A DNA stretch of 48,139 nucleotides from Alterirhizorhabdus solaris. Its GTDB lineage: Bacteria > Pseudomonadota > Alphaproteobacteria > Sphingomonadales > Sphingomonadaceae. Shown in pieces: positions 16,056 through 25,629 of the stretch. Each line of letters starts with the position of its first letter. The first letter of the stretch is position 1. The stretch spans positions 1 to 48,139 of the forward strand of contig NZ_VNIM01000024.1 of the NCBI RefSeq assembly GCF_007785815.1, written 5' to 3'. The translations under genes were made by a program, and so were the position numbers. Below the pieces are notes generated by a model. The model was not told the DNA's origin, ran no database searches, and worked only from the letters and a program-made list of their open reading frames with translations.

Positions 16056-16861
16056 AGCCGTTCCGCGATCAGCCGGTCGATCGCCTGTGCCACGCCGTCC
16101 TCCTCGTTCGAGGCCGTCACCCAGTCGGCCGCCGCGCGCACATGGTCGGGCGCCTGCCCCATCGCGATGGACAGCCCGGCCCGCGCGAACATCGGCAGGT
16201 CGTTGGCCATGTCGCCGATCACCGCCACCTGTTTCAGCGGCACGCCCGCCGCCGCCGCGATCGCCGCGACGCCGTCGCCCTTGTTCGCGCGCAGGGCAGT
16301 CGTGTCGAGGAAATAAGGTTGCGACAGGGCGATGGTGGCATTGCCGGCCGCCGAGGCGATGGCCCTGTCCTCGATCGTCTTGAGCAGCGCCACGTCGTCG
16401 CTGACGCCGACGATCTTGTCTGCCCGGTCGCACAGCGCCGCCAGATCGTCGCGCAGCGTCGCCTCGTGGCCCGACGACAAGATCTCGCGCGGGACATGCG
16501 GGTTGTCGTTGTCACGCGCGTACCAGCGGTCGTCGGCGAACAGCCAGATATCGACCCCCGCCTCGTCGAGGATGGCGATCAGCCGCGCCGCCACCGCAGG
16601 GTCGATCCGTTCAGGCGGGGCGGTGACGCCGCCCGGATCGAACAACGTGCCGCCATTAAACGCACCGATCGGCCCGCCGATCTGCAACGCCTTGGCGATC
16701 CAGTGCATCCCGCTCATCGGCCGGGCGCTGATGAGCGACATCGCGACACCGGCATCGGCAAGACGCCGCGCCGCCGCGCCGTTGGCGTCGGACAGGCTCT
16801 TGTCCTTGCGGACCAGCGTGCCGTCGATATCGCTGATGAGCAGGCGGATGGATGTGCTCAT
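16052..16861 (-). CDS. Cof-type HAD-IIB sugar-phosphate phosphatase
   Basis: 269 residues. HAD motif I ISDIDGTLVRKD, a C2-type cap, a Lys in ALRANKGDGV, and motif IV VIGDMANDLPMF place it in the Cof/HAD-IIB group, which removes phosphate from sugar phosphates and similar small molecules. It overlaps zwf upstream (ATGA) and rpe downstream (GTGA), so it is tightly built into the pentose phosphate operon. The substrate is unknown. It is not a 6-phosphogluconolactonase by fold, although that activity is otherwise missing from the operon. Confidence 0.85.
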   Translation of the reverse strand: MSTSIRLLISDIDGTLVRKDKSLSDANGAAARRLADAGVAMSLISARPMSGMHWIAKALQIGGPIGAFNGGTLFDPGGVTAPPERIDPAVAARLIAILDEAGVDIWLFADDRWYARDNDNPHVPREILSSGHEATLRDDLAALCDRADKIVGVSDDVALLKTIEDRAIASAAGNATIALSQPYFLDTTALRANKGDGVAAIAAAAGVPLKQVAVIGDMANDLPMFARAGLSIAMGQAPDHVRAAADWVTASNEEDGVAQAIDRLIAERL

Positions 16862-18348
16862 GCGCCGATCCGATGCCACTGGCGGCCGTCTCGCGCCAAT
16901 AGTTCGTCCGCCGCCGCCGGGCCTGCGCTGCCGGCGTCATAGTCCTCCGGGTCGCCCGCCTTGCCCCATTCGTCGAGAACGGGCTGCACCGCCGCCCAGC
17001 CGGCCTCGATCATGTCGGCGCGCTGGAACAGTGTCTGGTCGCCGGTCAGCGCATCGTACAGCAACGTCTCGTAGCCGGTGCGATGGCCGAGCGGGAGGCT
17101 GTCGGCATAGCGGAAGTCGAGGCTCGCCTCGCGCGTATCCACCACCGGCCCCGGTTTCTTGACCACGAAGTCCAGGCTTATGCCCTCATCGGGCTGCACC
17201 TGCAGCACCAGCCTGTTCGGCGGCAGGCGCGTCACGTCGGTATCGCGGAACAGGGCGAAGGGCACCGGCTTGAACATCACCACGATCTCCGTGTCACGCG
17301 CCGCCAGCGCCTTGCCGGTCCGCAGGTAGAAGGGAACGCCGGCCCAGCGCCATGTCTCCACCTCCAGCTTTATCGCGGCATAGGTTTCGGTGCGGCTGTC
17401 CGCGGCGATATCCCGTTCCTCGCGATAGGCCGGCACGGTGGCGTCCCCGGCCTGGCCCGCGCGATAGCGGCCGCGCACCGCGTCCCGCTCTACCCGCTCC
17501 GGCCGCGGGCCGCGCACCGCCGCCAGCAGCTTGGCCTTCTCGTTGCGGATCGCCTCGGCGTCGAAACTGTTCGGCGGCTCCATGCCGATCATCGCGAGGA
17601 GCTGGAACAGGTGGTTGGGCACCATGTCGCGCAGCGCACCGGTGGCATCGTAGAAGGTGCCGCGTGTACCGACACCCACCGTCTCGGCGGCAGTGATCTG
17701 GACGTGATCGATGTACCGGCTGTTCCACACCGCCTCCAGCAGCGCATTGCCGAAGCGCGCGACCATGATGTTCTGCACGGTCTCCTTGCCGAGGAAATGA
17801 TCGACCCGGTAGATCTGGCTCTCCGGTATGCGCGCGAGGATACGGGCGTTGAGTGCCTGCGCGGAGGCGAGGTCATGCCCGAACGGCTTCTCGATCAGAA
17901 CGCGGCGGAAGCCGGCGCTTTCGTCGAGGATCCCGGCGTCGGCAAGGCGATCGACGATCGTGCCGAAGAAGCCCGGCGCGGTGGCAAGGTAGAAGGCGGC
18001 GTTGCCCTCGATCCTGTCCGCCAGCGTGGCATAGGTCGCCGCATCCTCGAAGCTGCCGCGCACGTAATGGATCCGCCCGGCCAGCGCCTGCCACGCCGCT
18101 CCGGCGGTCTCGGCATCGTCGCCCTTGCCGACGAACTGGCCGAGGCTGTCGCGCAGTGCCGCGTCGTCGGCATCGTGGTGGCTGACCCCGACGATGCCGA
18201 CGTCGTCTCCGACCAGTCCGTCGCGCATCAGGTTGAGGATCGACGGCATCAGCAGCCGCTTCGCCAGATCGCCCATCGCCCCGAAGATCACGAGCGTCGC
18301 CGGCGGCGCGCGTTCGGCCGCCGGGGGCGTGGATACCGGATCGCTCAC
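16858..18348 (-). CDS. zwf: Glucose-6-phosphate 1-dehydrogenase
   Basis: 496 residues, normal for the family. It oxidises glucose-6-phosphate to the lactone, the first step of the oxidative pentose phosphate and Entner-Doudoroff routes. The dinucleotide site reads [11 protein letters not shown] (usual form GASGDLAKRKL), and the active-site signature [14 protein letters not shown] is intact. Start is GTG at 18348, overlapping the gnd stop as GTGA; other in-frame starts further upstream would overlap gnd heavily. It is co-transcribed with its neighbours. Confidence 0.95.
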   Translation of the reverse strand: MSDPVSTPPAAERAPPATLVIFGAMGDLAKRLLMPSILNLMRDGLVGDDVGIVGVSHHDADDAALRDSLGQFVGKGDDAETAGAAWQALAGRIHYVRGSFEDAATYATLADRIEGNAAFYLATAPGFFGTIVDRLADAGILDESAGFRRVLIEKPFGHDLASAQALNARILARIPESQIYRVDHFLGKETVQNIMVARFGNALLEAVWNSRYIDHVQITAAETVGVGTRGTFYDATGALRDMVPNHLFQLLAMIGMEPPNSFDAEAIRNEKAKLLAAVRGPRPERVERDAVRGRYRAGQAGDATVPAYREERDIAADSRTETYAAIKLEVETWRWAGVPFYLRTGKALAARDTEIVVMFKPVPFALFRDTDVTRLPPNRLVLQVQPDEGISLDFVVKKPGPVVDTREASLDFRYADSLPLGHRTGYETLLYDALTGDQTLFQRADMIEAGWAAVQPVLDEWGKAGDPEDYDAGSAGPAAADELLARDGRQWHRIGA

Positions 18349-19322
18349 TGCGGCATCTCGACATGGCCGCCGAAGCCGTACCGCATCGACGACAGCAGCT
18401 TGTCGCCGAAGGTTGTATCGACCCGCGAGCGATAGCGCGCGAACAGCGCGGCGGTCAGCACGTTGGCGGGCACCGCTTCCTCCATCGCCGCATCGATCGT
18501 CCACTGGCCCTCGCCGCTGTCGGAGACGTGGCCCGTGAACTGTTCGAGATCGTGATCGGCGGCGAGGCCGATCGCGGTAAGGTCGAGCAGCCAGGACGAG
18601 ATCACACTGCCCCGCCGCCATACCTCGGCGATATCCGGCAGGTTCAGCGAGAAGCGCTCGTCCTCGGGCAGCTTTTCCGACGATTTGCCCTTCAGGATGT
18701 CGAAGCCCTCGGCATAAGCCTGCATCAGCCCGTATTCGATCCCGTTGTGCACCATCTTGACGAAATGGCCCGCCCCCGCCGGCCCGGCATGGATATAGCC
18801 GCGCTCGGCGCGGTTGTCGAGGCCGTCGCGCCCCTTGGTGCGCACGAGATCACCCGTGCCCGGCGCGAGCGTCTCGAAGATCGGCTCCAGCAGGTCGACC
18901 GTCGCCTCTTCGCCACCGATCATCATGCAATAGCCGCGTTCCAGCCCCCACACGCCGCCAGACGTGCCGACGTCGACGTAGTGGAGTTTCTCCATCGCGC
19001 AGGATTTGGCGCGGCGGATATCGTCCTTGTAGAAGGTGTTGCCGCCGTCGATGATGATGTCACCGGGCGCGGCGAGCTTCGTCAGCGTCTCGATCGTCTC
19101 CTCGGTCGGCGCGCCGGCTGGCAGCATCACCCAGAAGATGCGCTGCCCGTCGAATCTGGCCACGACGTCCTCCAGCGAGGTCGCGGCGATCGCGCCCTCT
19201 CCGGCCATCGTCGCCACCGCCTTCTCATCGCGGTCGAAGGCGACGACCTCGTGTCCGCCGCGCATCAGCCGGCGTGCGATATTGGCTCCCATCCGGCCGA
19301 GGCCGATCATTGCGAGGCGCAT
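18345..19322 (-). CDS. gnd: 6-Phosphogluconate dehydrogenase, short NAD-type
   Basis: 325 residues, the short GndA/YqeC-like form and not the 470-residue enzyme of E. coli. Oxidative decarboxylation of 6-phosphogluconate to ribulose-5-phosphate. Motifs: [44 protein letters not shown] and [16 protein letters not shown]. The second beta-strand ends in AFDRDE; the Asp there favours NAD+ over NADP+ (inference from known Rossmann folds). It starts 14 bp after tal/pgi. Confidence 0.93.
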   Translation of the reverse strand: MRLAMIGLGRMGANIARRLMRGGHEVVAFDRDEKAVATMAGEGAIAATSLEDVVARFDGQRIFWVMLPAGAPTEETIETLTKLAAPGDIIIDGGNTFYKDDIRRAKSCAMEKLHYVDVGTSGGVWGLERGYCMMIGGEEATVDLLEPIFETLAPGTGDLVRTKGRDGLDNRAERGYIHAGPAGAGHFVKMVHNGIEYGLMQAYAEGFDILKGKSSEKLPEDERFSLNLPDIAEVWRRGSVISSWLLDLTAIGLAADHDLEQFTGHVSDSGEGQWTIDAAMEEAVPANVLTAALFARYRSRVDTTFGDKLLSSMRYGFGGHVEMPQ

Positions 19323-19336
19323 GGATAACTCCGGTT

Positions 19337-22138
19337 TCAGGCGTTGAGGGCGGCGGTGACGAGCGTCTCGAGACGCGCGAGATCGCCATGCTTCAGATGG
19401 ATGCGCAGCACCCGCTGGCCACGCGCGGCAAGCACGTCGAGATCGCCGCGCGCCTGCGCCAGCTGCACCGTGCCGAAGCTGGCACGGTGATGCGGGATCG
19501 CCAGATCAGGATCGGGATCGCGCGTCACCTCGATGAACATGCCGGTCGCCGGGCCACCCTTGTAGGCCTGCCCGGTCGAGTGGAGGAAGCGCGGACCGAA
19601 GCCCGCGACGGTCGCCACTGCTCTGGCATCGCGGATCGCGGTGCGGATGCGCGCGATCGCCGCCTCGTGCGCCGCGTCGCGCTCGACATAGGCGAGGATG
19701 CCGAGATAATCCCCGGCGCCCAGCCCCGCGAGCCGCGCGGACAGGATCGCCACCGGGTCGGTCGGCGCCAGCGAGGCGTCCCCGGCGGCGAAGATGGCGA
19801 TCTCGGCATCCTCGTAGAGCGGTGTCTCGGGTTCGAGCGCGCCCGATTTCTCATAGGCGTCGACCAGCTTGCGGGTCGCGATCTTGGCATCCTCCACATC
19901 GGGCTGGTTGAACGGATCGATCCCGATCACCGCCCCGGCGACCGCGGTGGCGATCTCCCAGCGGAAGAATTCCTGCCCGATCAACTCGCGCGAGGCGACG
20001 CTGATCGAGACGAGCGGATGGCCGGCCGCCGCCAGCGCCTTCAGCTTCGTCTCCAGCCCGTCGTCCTCGTCACCCGCAAGATGCAGATGGACGAAAACCC
20101 GGTCGGTGCCGTAGCTTTCCGGCGTGCCGACCGGCTCCAGATCGACGGGCACAATGCCCTTGCCCTGCTTGCCGGTGGATTCGGCGATCAACTGCTCCAG
20201 CCATGCACCGAAGGGTGCCAGCCCGGCGGACGGCACGATCGTCAGCTTGTCGCGCCCGATCGCCGCCGCCTCGCCGAGGATGGCGCCCAGCCGCACGCCG
20301 GGATTGGCCGCAGGCGGCGCATCGGGGCCGCAGGCGAACACCATCGGCGCCGTCGCCGTGTAGAAGGCCGCCACGTCTATTCCCATCGCCGCCGCCGGCA
20401 CCATGCCGAACGCCGACAGCACCGAATAGCGCCCGCCGATCGCCGGATCACCGGCGAAGACCGCCGCGAACCCGTCCCTGGCCGCCGTCTTCTCCAGATG
20501 CGATCCGGGATCGGTCACGGCGACGAAATGCGCCCCCTGCCCGCCCGCCTTCTCGAAGAAGAAGGCGCGCAGCAGTTCCGGCTCCATCGTCGATCCGGAT
20601 TTGGACGAGACGATGAACAGGGTCCCCGCCGGGTCGATCGCCGCCAGCACCGTCGCGATCTGCCCCGGATCGGTGGTGTCGAGCACATGCAGCTTCGGCG
20701 AGCCCGCCGCCGAACCGAGGATCAGCGACAGCACCTCCGGCCCAAGGCTCGATCCGCCCATGCCGAGCAGCACCGCATCCTTGTAGCTCCTGGCTTTTTC
20801 GCCAAACGTGGCAAGTGCCGCCTGATCGACCTGTTCGCCCTTCGCGGCGGCCAGCCAGCCGAGCCATTTCGCCTCGTCCCCGCCGGTCCACAGGCCCGCG
20901 TCACCGGCCCATAGCCGCCGCGACCAGGCGTCCGCCCGCGCCGTTTCCAGACGCGCCTCGACCGCCTTGTCGAGCGATGCGGGCAGCTGCGCGGTCATGC
21001 CGTTCAGCCGATCGCCGAGGAATGCGTTGCGCTTTCCCGCCACCGCGCCGAGCAGCTGATCGGCGGCGTCCGCGAACTGAGTGACGCCGGACCCGACGAG
21101 ATCGGCCGTCACCTGCCCGAGATCCAGACCCAGCCGCCGCGCCTCGGCCAGCACGTGCCGCGCGCCCTCGATGTCGCCGGTCAGCGTCTCCGCGACGGTG
21201 CCGTGGTCGCGGAAGGCGTCCATCGTCTTGGGCGGCATCGTGTTGACCGTATCGCGGCCGATCAGCGTGTCGATGTAGAGCGTATCCGGGTAGGCCGGAT
21301 CCTTGGTGCCGGTCGACGCCCACAGCAGCCGCTGCGGCATCGCACCCTTCGCCGCAAGCGCCTGCCAGCGATCGCCGGCGATCAGCTCCTGATAATGGAC
21401 GTAGGCCAGTTTGGCGTTGGCGATCGCCACCTTGCCTCGGATCGCCTTCAACGCGTCCGCCTCGGGGTCGCCGGCCTCCATCCGCGTATCGATCGCCTTG
21501 TCGATCTGCGCATCGATGCGGCTGACGAAGAAGCTGGCGACGCTGGCGATCCGATCGATCGGCGCCCCCTCCTTCACGCGCTTTTCCAGCCCGGCGATGA
21601 ACGCCTCGGCCACCGCCTGATACGCATCCTGCGAGAACAGCAGCGTGACGTTGATGTTGATCCCGTTCGCGATCAGCCGGCGGATCGCAGGCGTGCCGGC
21701 ATCGGTGCCGGGCACCTTGACCATCAGGTTCGGCCGGTCGACCGCCGCCCACAGCCGCCGCGCTTCGGCGATCGTGGCGTCCGTATCGTTGGCGAGATAG
21801 GGCGAGACCTCGAGGCTGACATAGCCATCGCGGCCGTCGAGCCGGTCGTACACCGGCCGCAGGTCGTCCGCCGCGCCCTGGATATCGGCGATCGCCTGCG
21901 CCTCGTAAGTATCGGTCACGCTCGCGTCGGCCTTGCCGAGGAAGGCGTTGAACCCCTCGTCATAGGCTTCGCCCGATCCCATGGCCTTCTCGAAGATCGA
22001 CGGGTTGGAAGTGACGCCGGTCAGCCCGTCCTCGGCGACCAGCTTCTTCAGCCCGTCTGCCTTCAAAAATTTGCGATCGACGAAATCGAGCCAGACCGCC
22101 TGGCCCGCCTCGTGAAGCTGTTGCAGCCTGCTGGTCAT
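19337..22138 (-). CDS. Bifunctional transaldolase / glucose-6-phosphate isomerase
   Basis: 933 residues, two enzymes in one chain. Residues about 1-365 are a transaldolase, with the Schiff-base Lys at about 141 in [12 protein letters not shown] and the early motif [13 protein letters not shown]. Residues about 375-933 are a phosphoglucose isomerase, with [14 protein letters not shown] and [14 protein letters not shown]. Such tal-pgi fusions are known in some Proteobacteria. The fusion links the fructose-6-phosphate made by transaldolase directly to glucose-6-phosphate and thus back to zwf. ATG at 22138 overlaps the tkt stop (TGATG) and has AAGG upstream; a GTG one codon earlier is the alternative. 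Confidence 0.95.
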   Translation of the reverse strand: MTSRLQQLHEAGQAVWLDFVDRKFLKADGLKKLVAEDGLTGVTSNPSIFEKAMGSGEAYDEGFNAFLGKADASVTDTYEAQAIADIQGAADDLRPVYDRLDGRDGYVSLEVSPYLANDTDATIAEARRLWAAVDRPNLMVKVPGTDAGTPAIRRLIANGININVTLLFSQDAYQAVAEAFIAGLEKRVKEGAPIDRIASVASFFVSRIDAQIDKAIDTRMEAGDPEADALKAIRGKVAIANAKLAYVHYQELIAGDRWQALAAKGAMPQRLLWASTGTKDPAYPDTLYIDTLIGRDTVNTMPPKTMDAFRDHGTVAETLTGDIEGARHVLAEARRLGLDLGQVTADLVGSGVTQFADAADQLLGAVAGKRNAFLGDRLNGMTAQLPASLDKAVEARLETARADAWSRRLWAGDAGLWTGGDEAKWLGWLAAAKGEQVDQAALATFGEKARSYKDAVLLGMGGSSLGPEVLSLILGSAAGSPKLHVLDTTDPGQIATVLAAIDPAGTLFIVSSKSGSTMEPELLRAFFFEKAGGQGAHFVAVTDPGSHLEKTAARDGFAAVFAGDPAIGGRYSVLSAFGMVPAAAMGIDVAAFYTATAPMVFACGPDAPPAANPGVRLGAILGEAAAIGRDKLTIVPSAGLAPFGAWLEQLIAESTGKQGKGIVPVDLEPVGTPESYGTDRVFVHLHLAGDEDDGLETKLKALAAAGHPLVSISVASRELIGQEFFRWEIATAVAGAVIGIDPFNQPDVEDAKIATRKLVDAYEKSGALEPETPLYEDAEIAIFAAGDASLAPTDPVAILSARLAGLGAGDYLGILAYVERDAAHEAAIARIRTAIRDARAVATVAGFGPRFLHSTGQAYKGGPATGMFIEVTRDPDPDLAIPHHRASFGTVQLAQARGDLDVLAARGQRVLRIHLKHGDLARLETLVTAALNA

Positions 22139-24225
22139 CACTTTGCCTTCTCGATCAGGCCGCGCGCGACCTCGATGATGTTGTCGGTGGTGAAGCCGAA
22201 CTTTTCCTGAAGCTTGGCGAGCGGCGCGGAGGCGCCGAAGGTGGACATGGTGATCGTCGCGCCGTCATGGCCGACATAGCGATCCCAGCCGAGCGACCCG
22301 GCCTGCTCCACGGCCAGCCGCGCCTTCACCGCCGGCGGGAACACGCTGTCGCGGTAGGCGGCATCCTGCTTCTCGAACAGATACCAGCTCGGCATCGACA
22401 CCACGCGCGAACGCACGCCCTGCGCGGCCAGCTTCTCGTGGGCCGCCACCACCAGCGACACCTCGCTGCCGGTGCCGATCAGGATGACCTCGGGATCGCC
22501 ATCGGCCGCATCGGCGAGGATGTAGGCGCCCTTCGCCAGCCCCGCCGCCGGGGCATAGGTGCCGCGATCGATCGTCGGCAGCGCCTGACGCGAGAGGATG
22601 AGCGCGGTCGGCTCGCTGGTATGGGTCAGCGCCACCTTCCACGCCTCGGCGGTTTCGTTGGCGTCGCCGGGGCGGATCGTGTCGAGGCCGGGAATGGCGC
22701 GCAACGTCGCCAGATGCTCGATCGGCTGGTGCGTCGGGCCATCCTCGCCCACCCCGATCGAATCGTGGGTGAACACGAAGACGACCGGCACCTCCATGAT
22801 CGCGGCGAGGCGGATCGGCGCGCGCATGTAGTCCGCGAACACGAGGAACGTGCCGGTGTACGACCGCAGATAGGTGAGCGCCATGCCGTTGGCGATCGAC
22901 CCCATCGCATGTTCGCGCACGCCGAAGTGCATATTGCGGCCGCTGTAATCCCCCGGCTCGAACGATCCCGCGCCGTCGAACGTCAGGTTCGTCTTGGTCG
23001 AGGGCGAGAGATCGGCGGCGCCGCCCATCAGCATCGGCACGTGCGGCGCGATCGCGTTCAGCACCTTGCCGCCCGCCTCGCGCGAGGCGATGCCCTTGGC
23101 GTCGGCAGGGAATACCGGCACGTCGGCATCCCAGCCCTCCGCCATCTTGCCCTGCCGCAGCAGGTCGAACTCGGCCGCTTCGGTCGGGAAGTCCGCGGCG
23201 TAGCGCTTGAACATGGCCTCCCACTGCTCGCGCAGCGGCTGGCCGCGCCCGGACAGCGCCGCCGTGAACCCTTCCTTCACCCCGTCGGGGACGAGGAACT
23301 GCGCGTCCTCGGGCCAGCCGTAGGCCTTCTTGGTCGCCGCGACATTCTCCGCACCCAGCGCCTCGCCATGCGCCTTCTCGCTGCCGGCGCGCGGGGAACC
23401 GTAGCCGATCACCGATCGCACGACGATGAAGGTCGGCCGGTCGGCCGTCGCCTTGAACGCGTCCAGCGCCGCCGCGACGGCACGCGTATCGTTGGCATCG
23501 TCGACATGAATGACGTTCCAGCCGTACGCCTCGAACCGCTTGCCCACATCCTCGGTAAAGGCGAGATCGGTCGATCCCTCGATCGAGATCGAGTTGCTGT
23601 CGTAGATCCAGCACAGGTTGGACAGGGCAAGGTGCCCGGCGATCGAGGCCGCCTCGCCCGAGACGCCCTCCATCATGTCGCCATCGCCGCACAGCACGTA
23701 GACATCGTGGTCGAACAGCGGGAAGCCGTCGCGGTTGAAGCGGGCGGCCAGCGCCCGTTCGGCGATCGCCATGCCGACCGAGTTGCCGCACCCCTGCCCC
23801 AGCGGGCCGGTCGTCGTCTCCACTCCGGTCGTCATGCGATATTCGGGATGGCCCGGCGTCTTGGAACCGAGCTGCCGGAACTGCCTGATGTCGTCGAGGC
23901 TGACGGCGGGCTCGCCGGTCTTGCGGCCGTCGGCATCGATTTCCTCCACGCCGGCAAGATGCAGCAGCGCGTAGAGCAGCATCGAGGCATGGCCGACCGA
24001 CAGCACGAAGCGATCGCGGTTCGGCCAGTCCGGCGTCGTCGGGTCGTAGCGCAGATAATCGTGCCACAGGGTATGGCCCACCGGCGCCAGCGCCATCGGT
24101 GTGCCGGGGTGGCCGGAATTGGCCTTTTGCACCGCATCCATCGCCAGCGTGCGGATCGTGTCGATCGCAAGGCGCCCGGCCGACCCATCCTCGTGGAGGG
24201 TCGGCGCCGTCGATTGGCCATTCAT
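22138..24225 (-). CDS. tkt: Transketolase
   Basis: 695 residues, full length. Thiamine-diphosphate enzyme of the non-oxidative pentose phosphate pathway. Motifs: ANSGHPGTPMALAP near the N-terminus, the cofactor motif GDGDMMEGVSGEAASIAGH, and in the middle domain FVFTHDSIGVGEDGPTHQP. ATG at 24225 has a clean GGAG seven bases upstream. An ATG at 24258 would overlap the rpiA stop as ATGA, like other joints of this operon, but has no ribosome site. Confidence 0.95.
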   Translation of the reverse strand: MNGQSTAPTLHEDGSAGRLAIDTIRTLAMDAVQKANSGHPGTPMALAPVGHTLWHDYLRYDPTTPDWPNRDRFVLSVGHASMLLYALLHLAGVEEIDADGRKTGEPAVSLDDIRQFRQLGSKTPGHPEYRMTTGVETTTGPLGQGCGNSVGMAIAERALAARFNRDGFPLFDHDVYVLCGDGDMMEGVSGEAASIAGHLALSNLCWIYDSNSISIEGSTDLAFTEDVGKRFEAYGWNVIHVDDANDTRAVAAALDAFKATADRPTFIVVRSVIGYGSPRAGSEKAHGEALGAENVAATKKAYGWPEDAQFLVPDGVKEGFTAALSGRGQPLREQWEAMFKRYAADFPTEAAEFDLLRQGKMAEGWDADVPVFPADAKGIASREAGGKVLNAIAPHVPMLMGGAADLSPSTKTNLTFDGAGSFEPGDYSGRNMHFGVREHAMGSIANGMALTYLRSYTGTFLVFADYMRAPIRLAAIMEVPVVFVFTHDSIGVGEDGPTHQPIEHLATLRAIPGLDTIRPGDANETAEAWKVALTHTSEPTALILSRQALPTIDRGTYAPAAGLAKGAYILADAADGDPEVILIGTGSEVSLVVAAHEKLAAQGVRSRVVSMPSWYLFEKQDAAYRDSVFPPAVKARLAVEQAGSLGWDRYVGHDGATITMSTFGASAPLAKLQEKFGFTTDNIIEVARGLIEKAK

Positions 24226-24254
24226 CGCGAAACTCCGATATGATCGTTCGACGG

Positions 24255-25004
24255 TCATAACGACCGCGCCGGGCGTTGGATGCGAGCGGCGGGCGGCTCG
24301 CCGCTTTCCCGATCGCGATCGACCGTAACGACGCCGTCGGCCGTGCCGAGGTAGAGCGTGTCGATCTCGACCAGGAACAGCCCATGCCCGAGGATGCCGG
24401 GAACGGTCGAAAGGGCAGTCGCCAACGCGGCGGGATCGGCGATCGCGCCGAACGCCGCGTCGATGATGATGTTGCCCTGATCGCTCCGTACCGCAGTGCC
24501 GGCTGGATCGCACCGCACCGTAGCGTCCCCGCCGAGCCGTGCTATTTCACGGACGACGAACGCCTGCGCCATCGGCAGCACCTCCACCGGCACCGGCTTC
24601 CGCCCCAGTTGCCCGACCCGTTTGGTCTCGTCCGCGATCGCGATCATCCGGTCGGCGGCGGCGGCGACGATCTTCTCGCGCAACATCGCGCCGCCGGCGC
24701 CCTTGATCGCCCGCAACCCCGCGTCGATCTCGTCGACGCCGTCGATGCACAGGTCGATCCGGTCGATCGGCGCCAGATCGACGATCGCGATGCCCGCCGC
24801 CCGCGCGGCGGCCGCCGTTGCGAGGGAGGTCGCGACCCCCGTCACCCGCAGCCCCTCGCCCACCCGGCGGCCGAGCGCGGCGATGGCATAGGCGGCGGTA
24901 CTACCCGTGCCGATGCCGACGATCATGCCGTCGGCGACCTGACCGACGGCGGCTTCGGCGGCCAGGCGCTTCTGTTCGGCCCGGTCGGGCAAGGGTTTGT
25001 GCAT
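24255..25004 (-). CDS. rpiA: Ribose-5-phosphate isomerase A
   Basis: 249 residues. Interconverts ribose-5-phosphate and ribulose-5-phosphate. Motifs: VGIGTGSTAAYAI, CIDGVDEID (catalytic Asp/Glu), KGAGGAMLREKIVA. Start ATG at 25004, with GGCGGA just upstream. It is the first gene of the operon rpiA-tkt-tal/pgi-gnd-zwf-HAD-rpe. The promoter must lie in the 140 bp between it and tRNA-Ser, or transcripts come through from the tRNA genes. Confidence 0.94.
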   Translation of the reverse strand: MHKPLPDRAEQKRLAAEAAVGQVADGMIVGIGTGSTAAYAIAALGRRVGEGLRVTGVATSLATAAAARAAGIAIVDLAPIDRIDLCIDGVDEIDAGLRAIKGAGGAMLREKIVAAAADRMIAIADETKRVGQLGRKPVPVEVLPMAQAFVVREIARLGGDATVRCDPAGTAVRSDQGNIIIDAAFGAIADPAALATALSTVPGILGHGLFLVEIDTLYLGTADGVVTVDRDRESGEPPAARIQRPARSL

Positions 25005-25144
25005 TCGTCCGCCATGGTGCTGGATCAGATCAGGTCCGGCGCAAACGCGCGGCACGCGGCCGTGGCGTCAATTAAACTTCGTTCATGATCGCGGGGGCGT
25101 TGCTTCCGGCATGGCGGCTCGCCGCGCGCATTCCGGCGCGGCGC

Positions 25145-25234
25145 TGGCGGAAGCGGTGGGATTCGAACCCACGAACGGGTTGCCCCGTCGCTGGTTTTCA
25201 AGACCAGTGCCTTCAACCACTCGGCCACGCTTCC
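25145..25234 (-). tRNA. tRNA-Ser(UGA)
   Basis: 90 nt including an encoded CCA. Acceptor GGAAGCG/CGCTTCC, long variable arm, T-loop TTCGAAT, and anticodon loop CTTGAAA with anticodon TGA. The long variable arm and anticodon agree on serine. Confidence 0.96.
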
Positions 25235-25275
25235 CTGTCCGCCGCCCGAAGCCAGGCTTCGGCGGCAGGATCGTG

Positions 25276-25576
25276 TGGTGGGTCCATCGGGACTCGAACC
25301 CGAGGCCTACAGATTACATCCCGCTACGCGTTTCCGCGCCGCCCCCGCACAGGGAGGCGTTTGTCGGTCTGGACCATCCCTTCACCGCCGCCCGTGGCGC
25401 TGCGGTGGGTGCCGTCTGGCCTCTACACCTTCCGACCCGGGGGCCGGCTTGGCTCGGGATTGCCACGGCCATCGCTGACCAGAGGGTTCCCCGACTTTGA
25501 CACCTGTTTCCGCGGCCGGTTTCCCGGCCGGGCTCCCATCGAAAGTCCGTTGCTCTACCAACTGAGCTATGGACCC
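25276..25576 (-). tRNA. tRNA-Lys(UUU) interrupted by a group I intron
   Basis: Exon 1 (25576-25542) carries acceptor GGGTCCA, the D-arm and the start of the anticodon arm ACGGACTTT. Exon 2 (25316-25276) carries TAATCTGT, the variable loop, T-arm and encoded CCA. Joined, they give a 76-nt tRNA with all stems paired and anticodon loop CTTTTAA, i.e. anticodon UUU, lysine. The break is between positions 35 and 36 of the anticodon. The gene cannot work without splicing. Confidence 0.92.
25317..25541 (-). other. Group I intron (IC3, Azoarcus-type) in the tRNA-Lys anticodon loop
   Basis: 225 nt, no open reading frame. The 5' exon ends in U, the intron ends in G, and the exon CTTT can pair with internal GGAG to form P1 with a U-G at the splice site. 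Core segments closely follow the Azoarcus tRNA-Ile intron: GGTGTCAAA, GCCAAGCC, AAGGTGTAGAG followed by CAGACGGCACCCACC, and GGTGAAGG. P7 is GGCCA (25417-25421) with TGGTC (25372-25376), where Azoarcus has GACUA with UAGUC, so both changes keep pairing. It should self-splice. Confidence 0.93.
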
Positions 25577-25580
25577 ATCA

Positions 25581-25614
25581 CACCGGCGCGGATTAGCCCC
25601 GCGCCGCGCCGGTG
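25581..25614. other. Perfect 10-bp hairpin between TonB receptor gene and tRNA-Lys
   Basis: CACCGGCGCG (25581-25590) pairs with CGCGCCGGTG (25605-25614), loop 14. There is no T-run on either strand. It could weakly separate the receptor mRNA from the tRNA. Confidence 0.5.
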
Positions 25615-25629
25615 GCAACCCGCGCCCGC

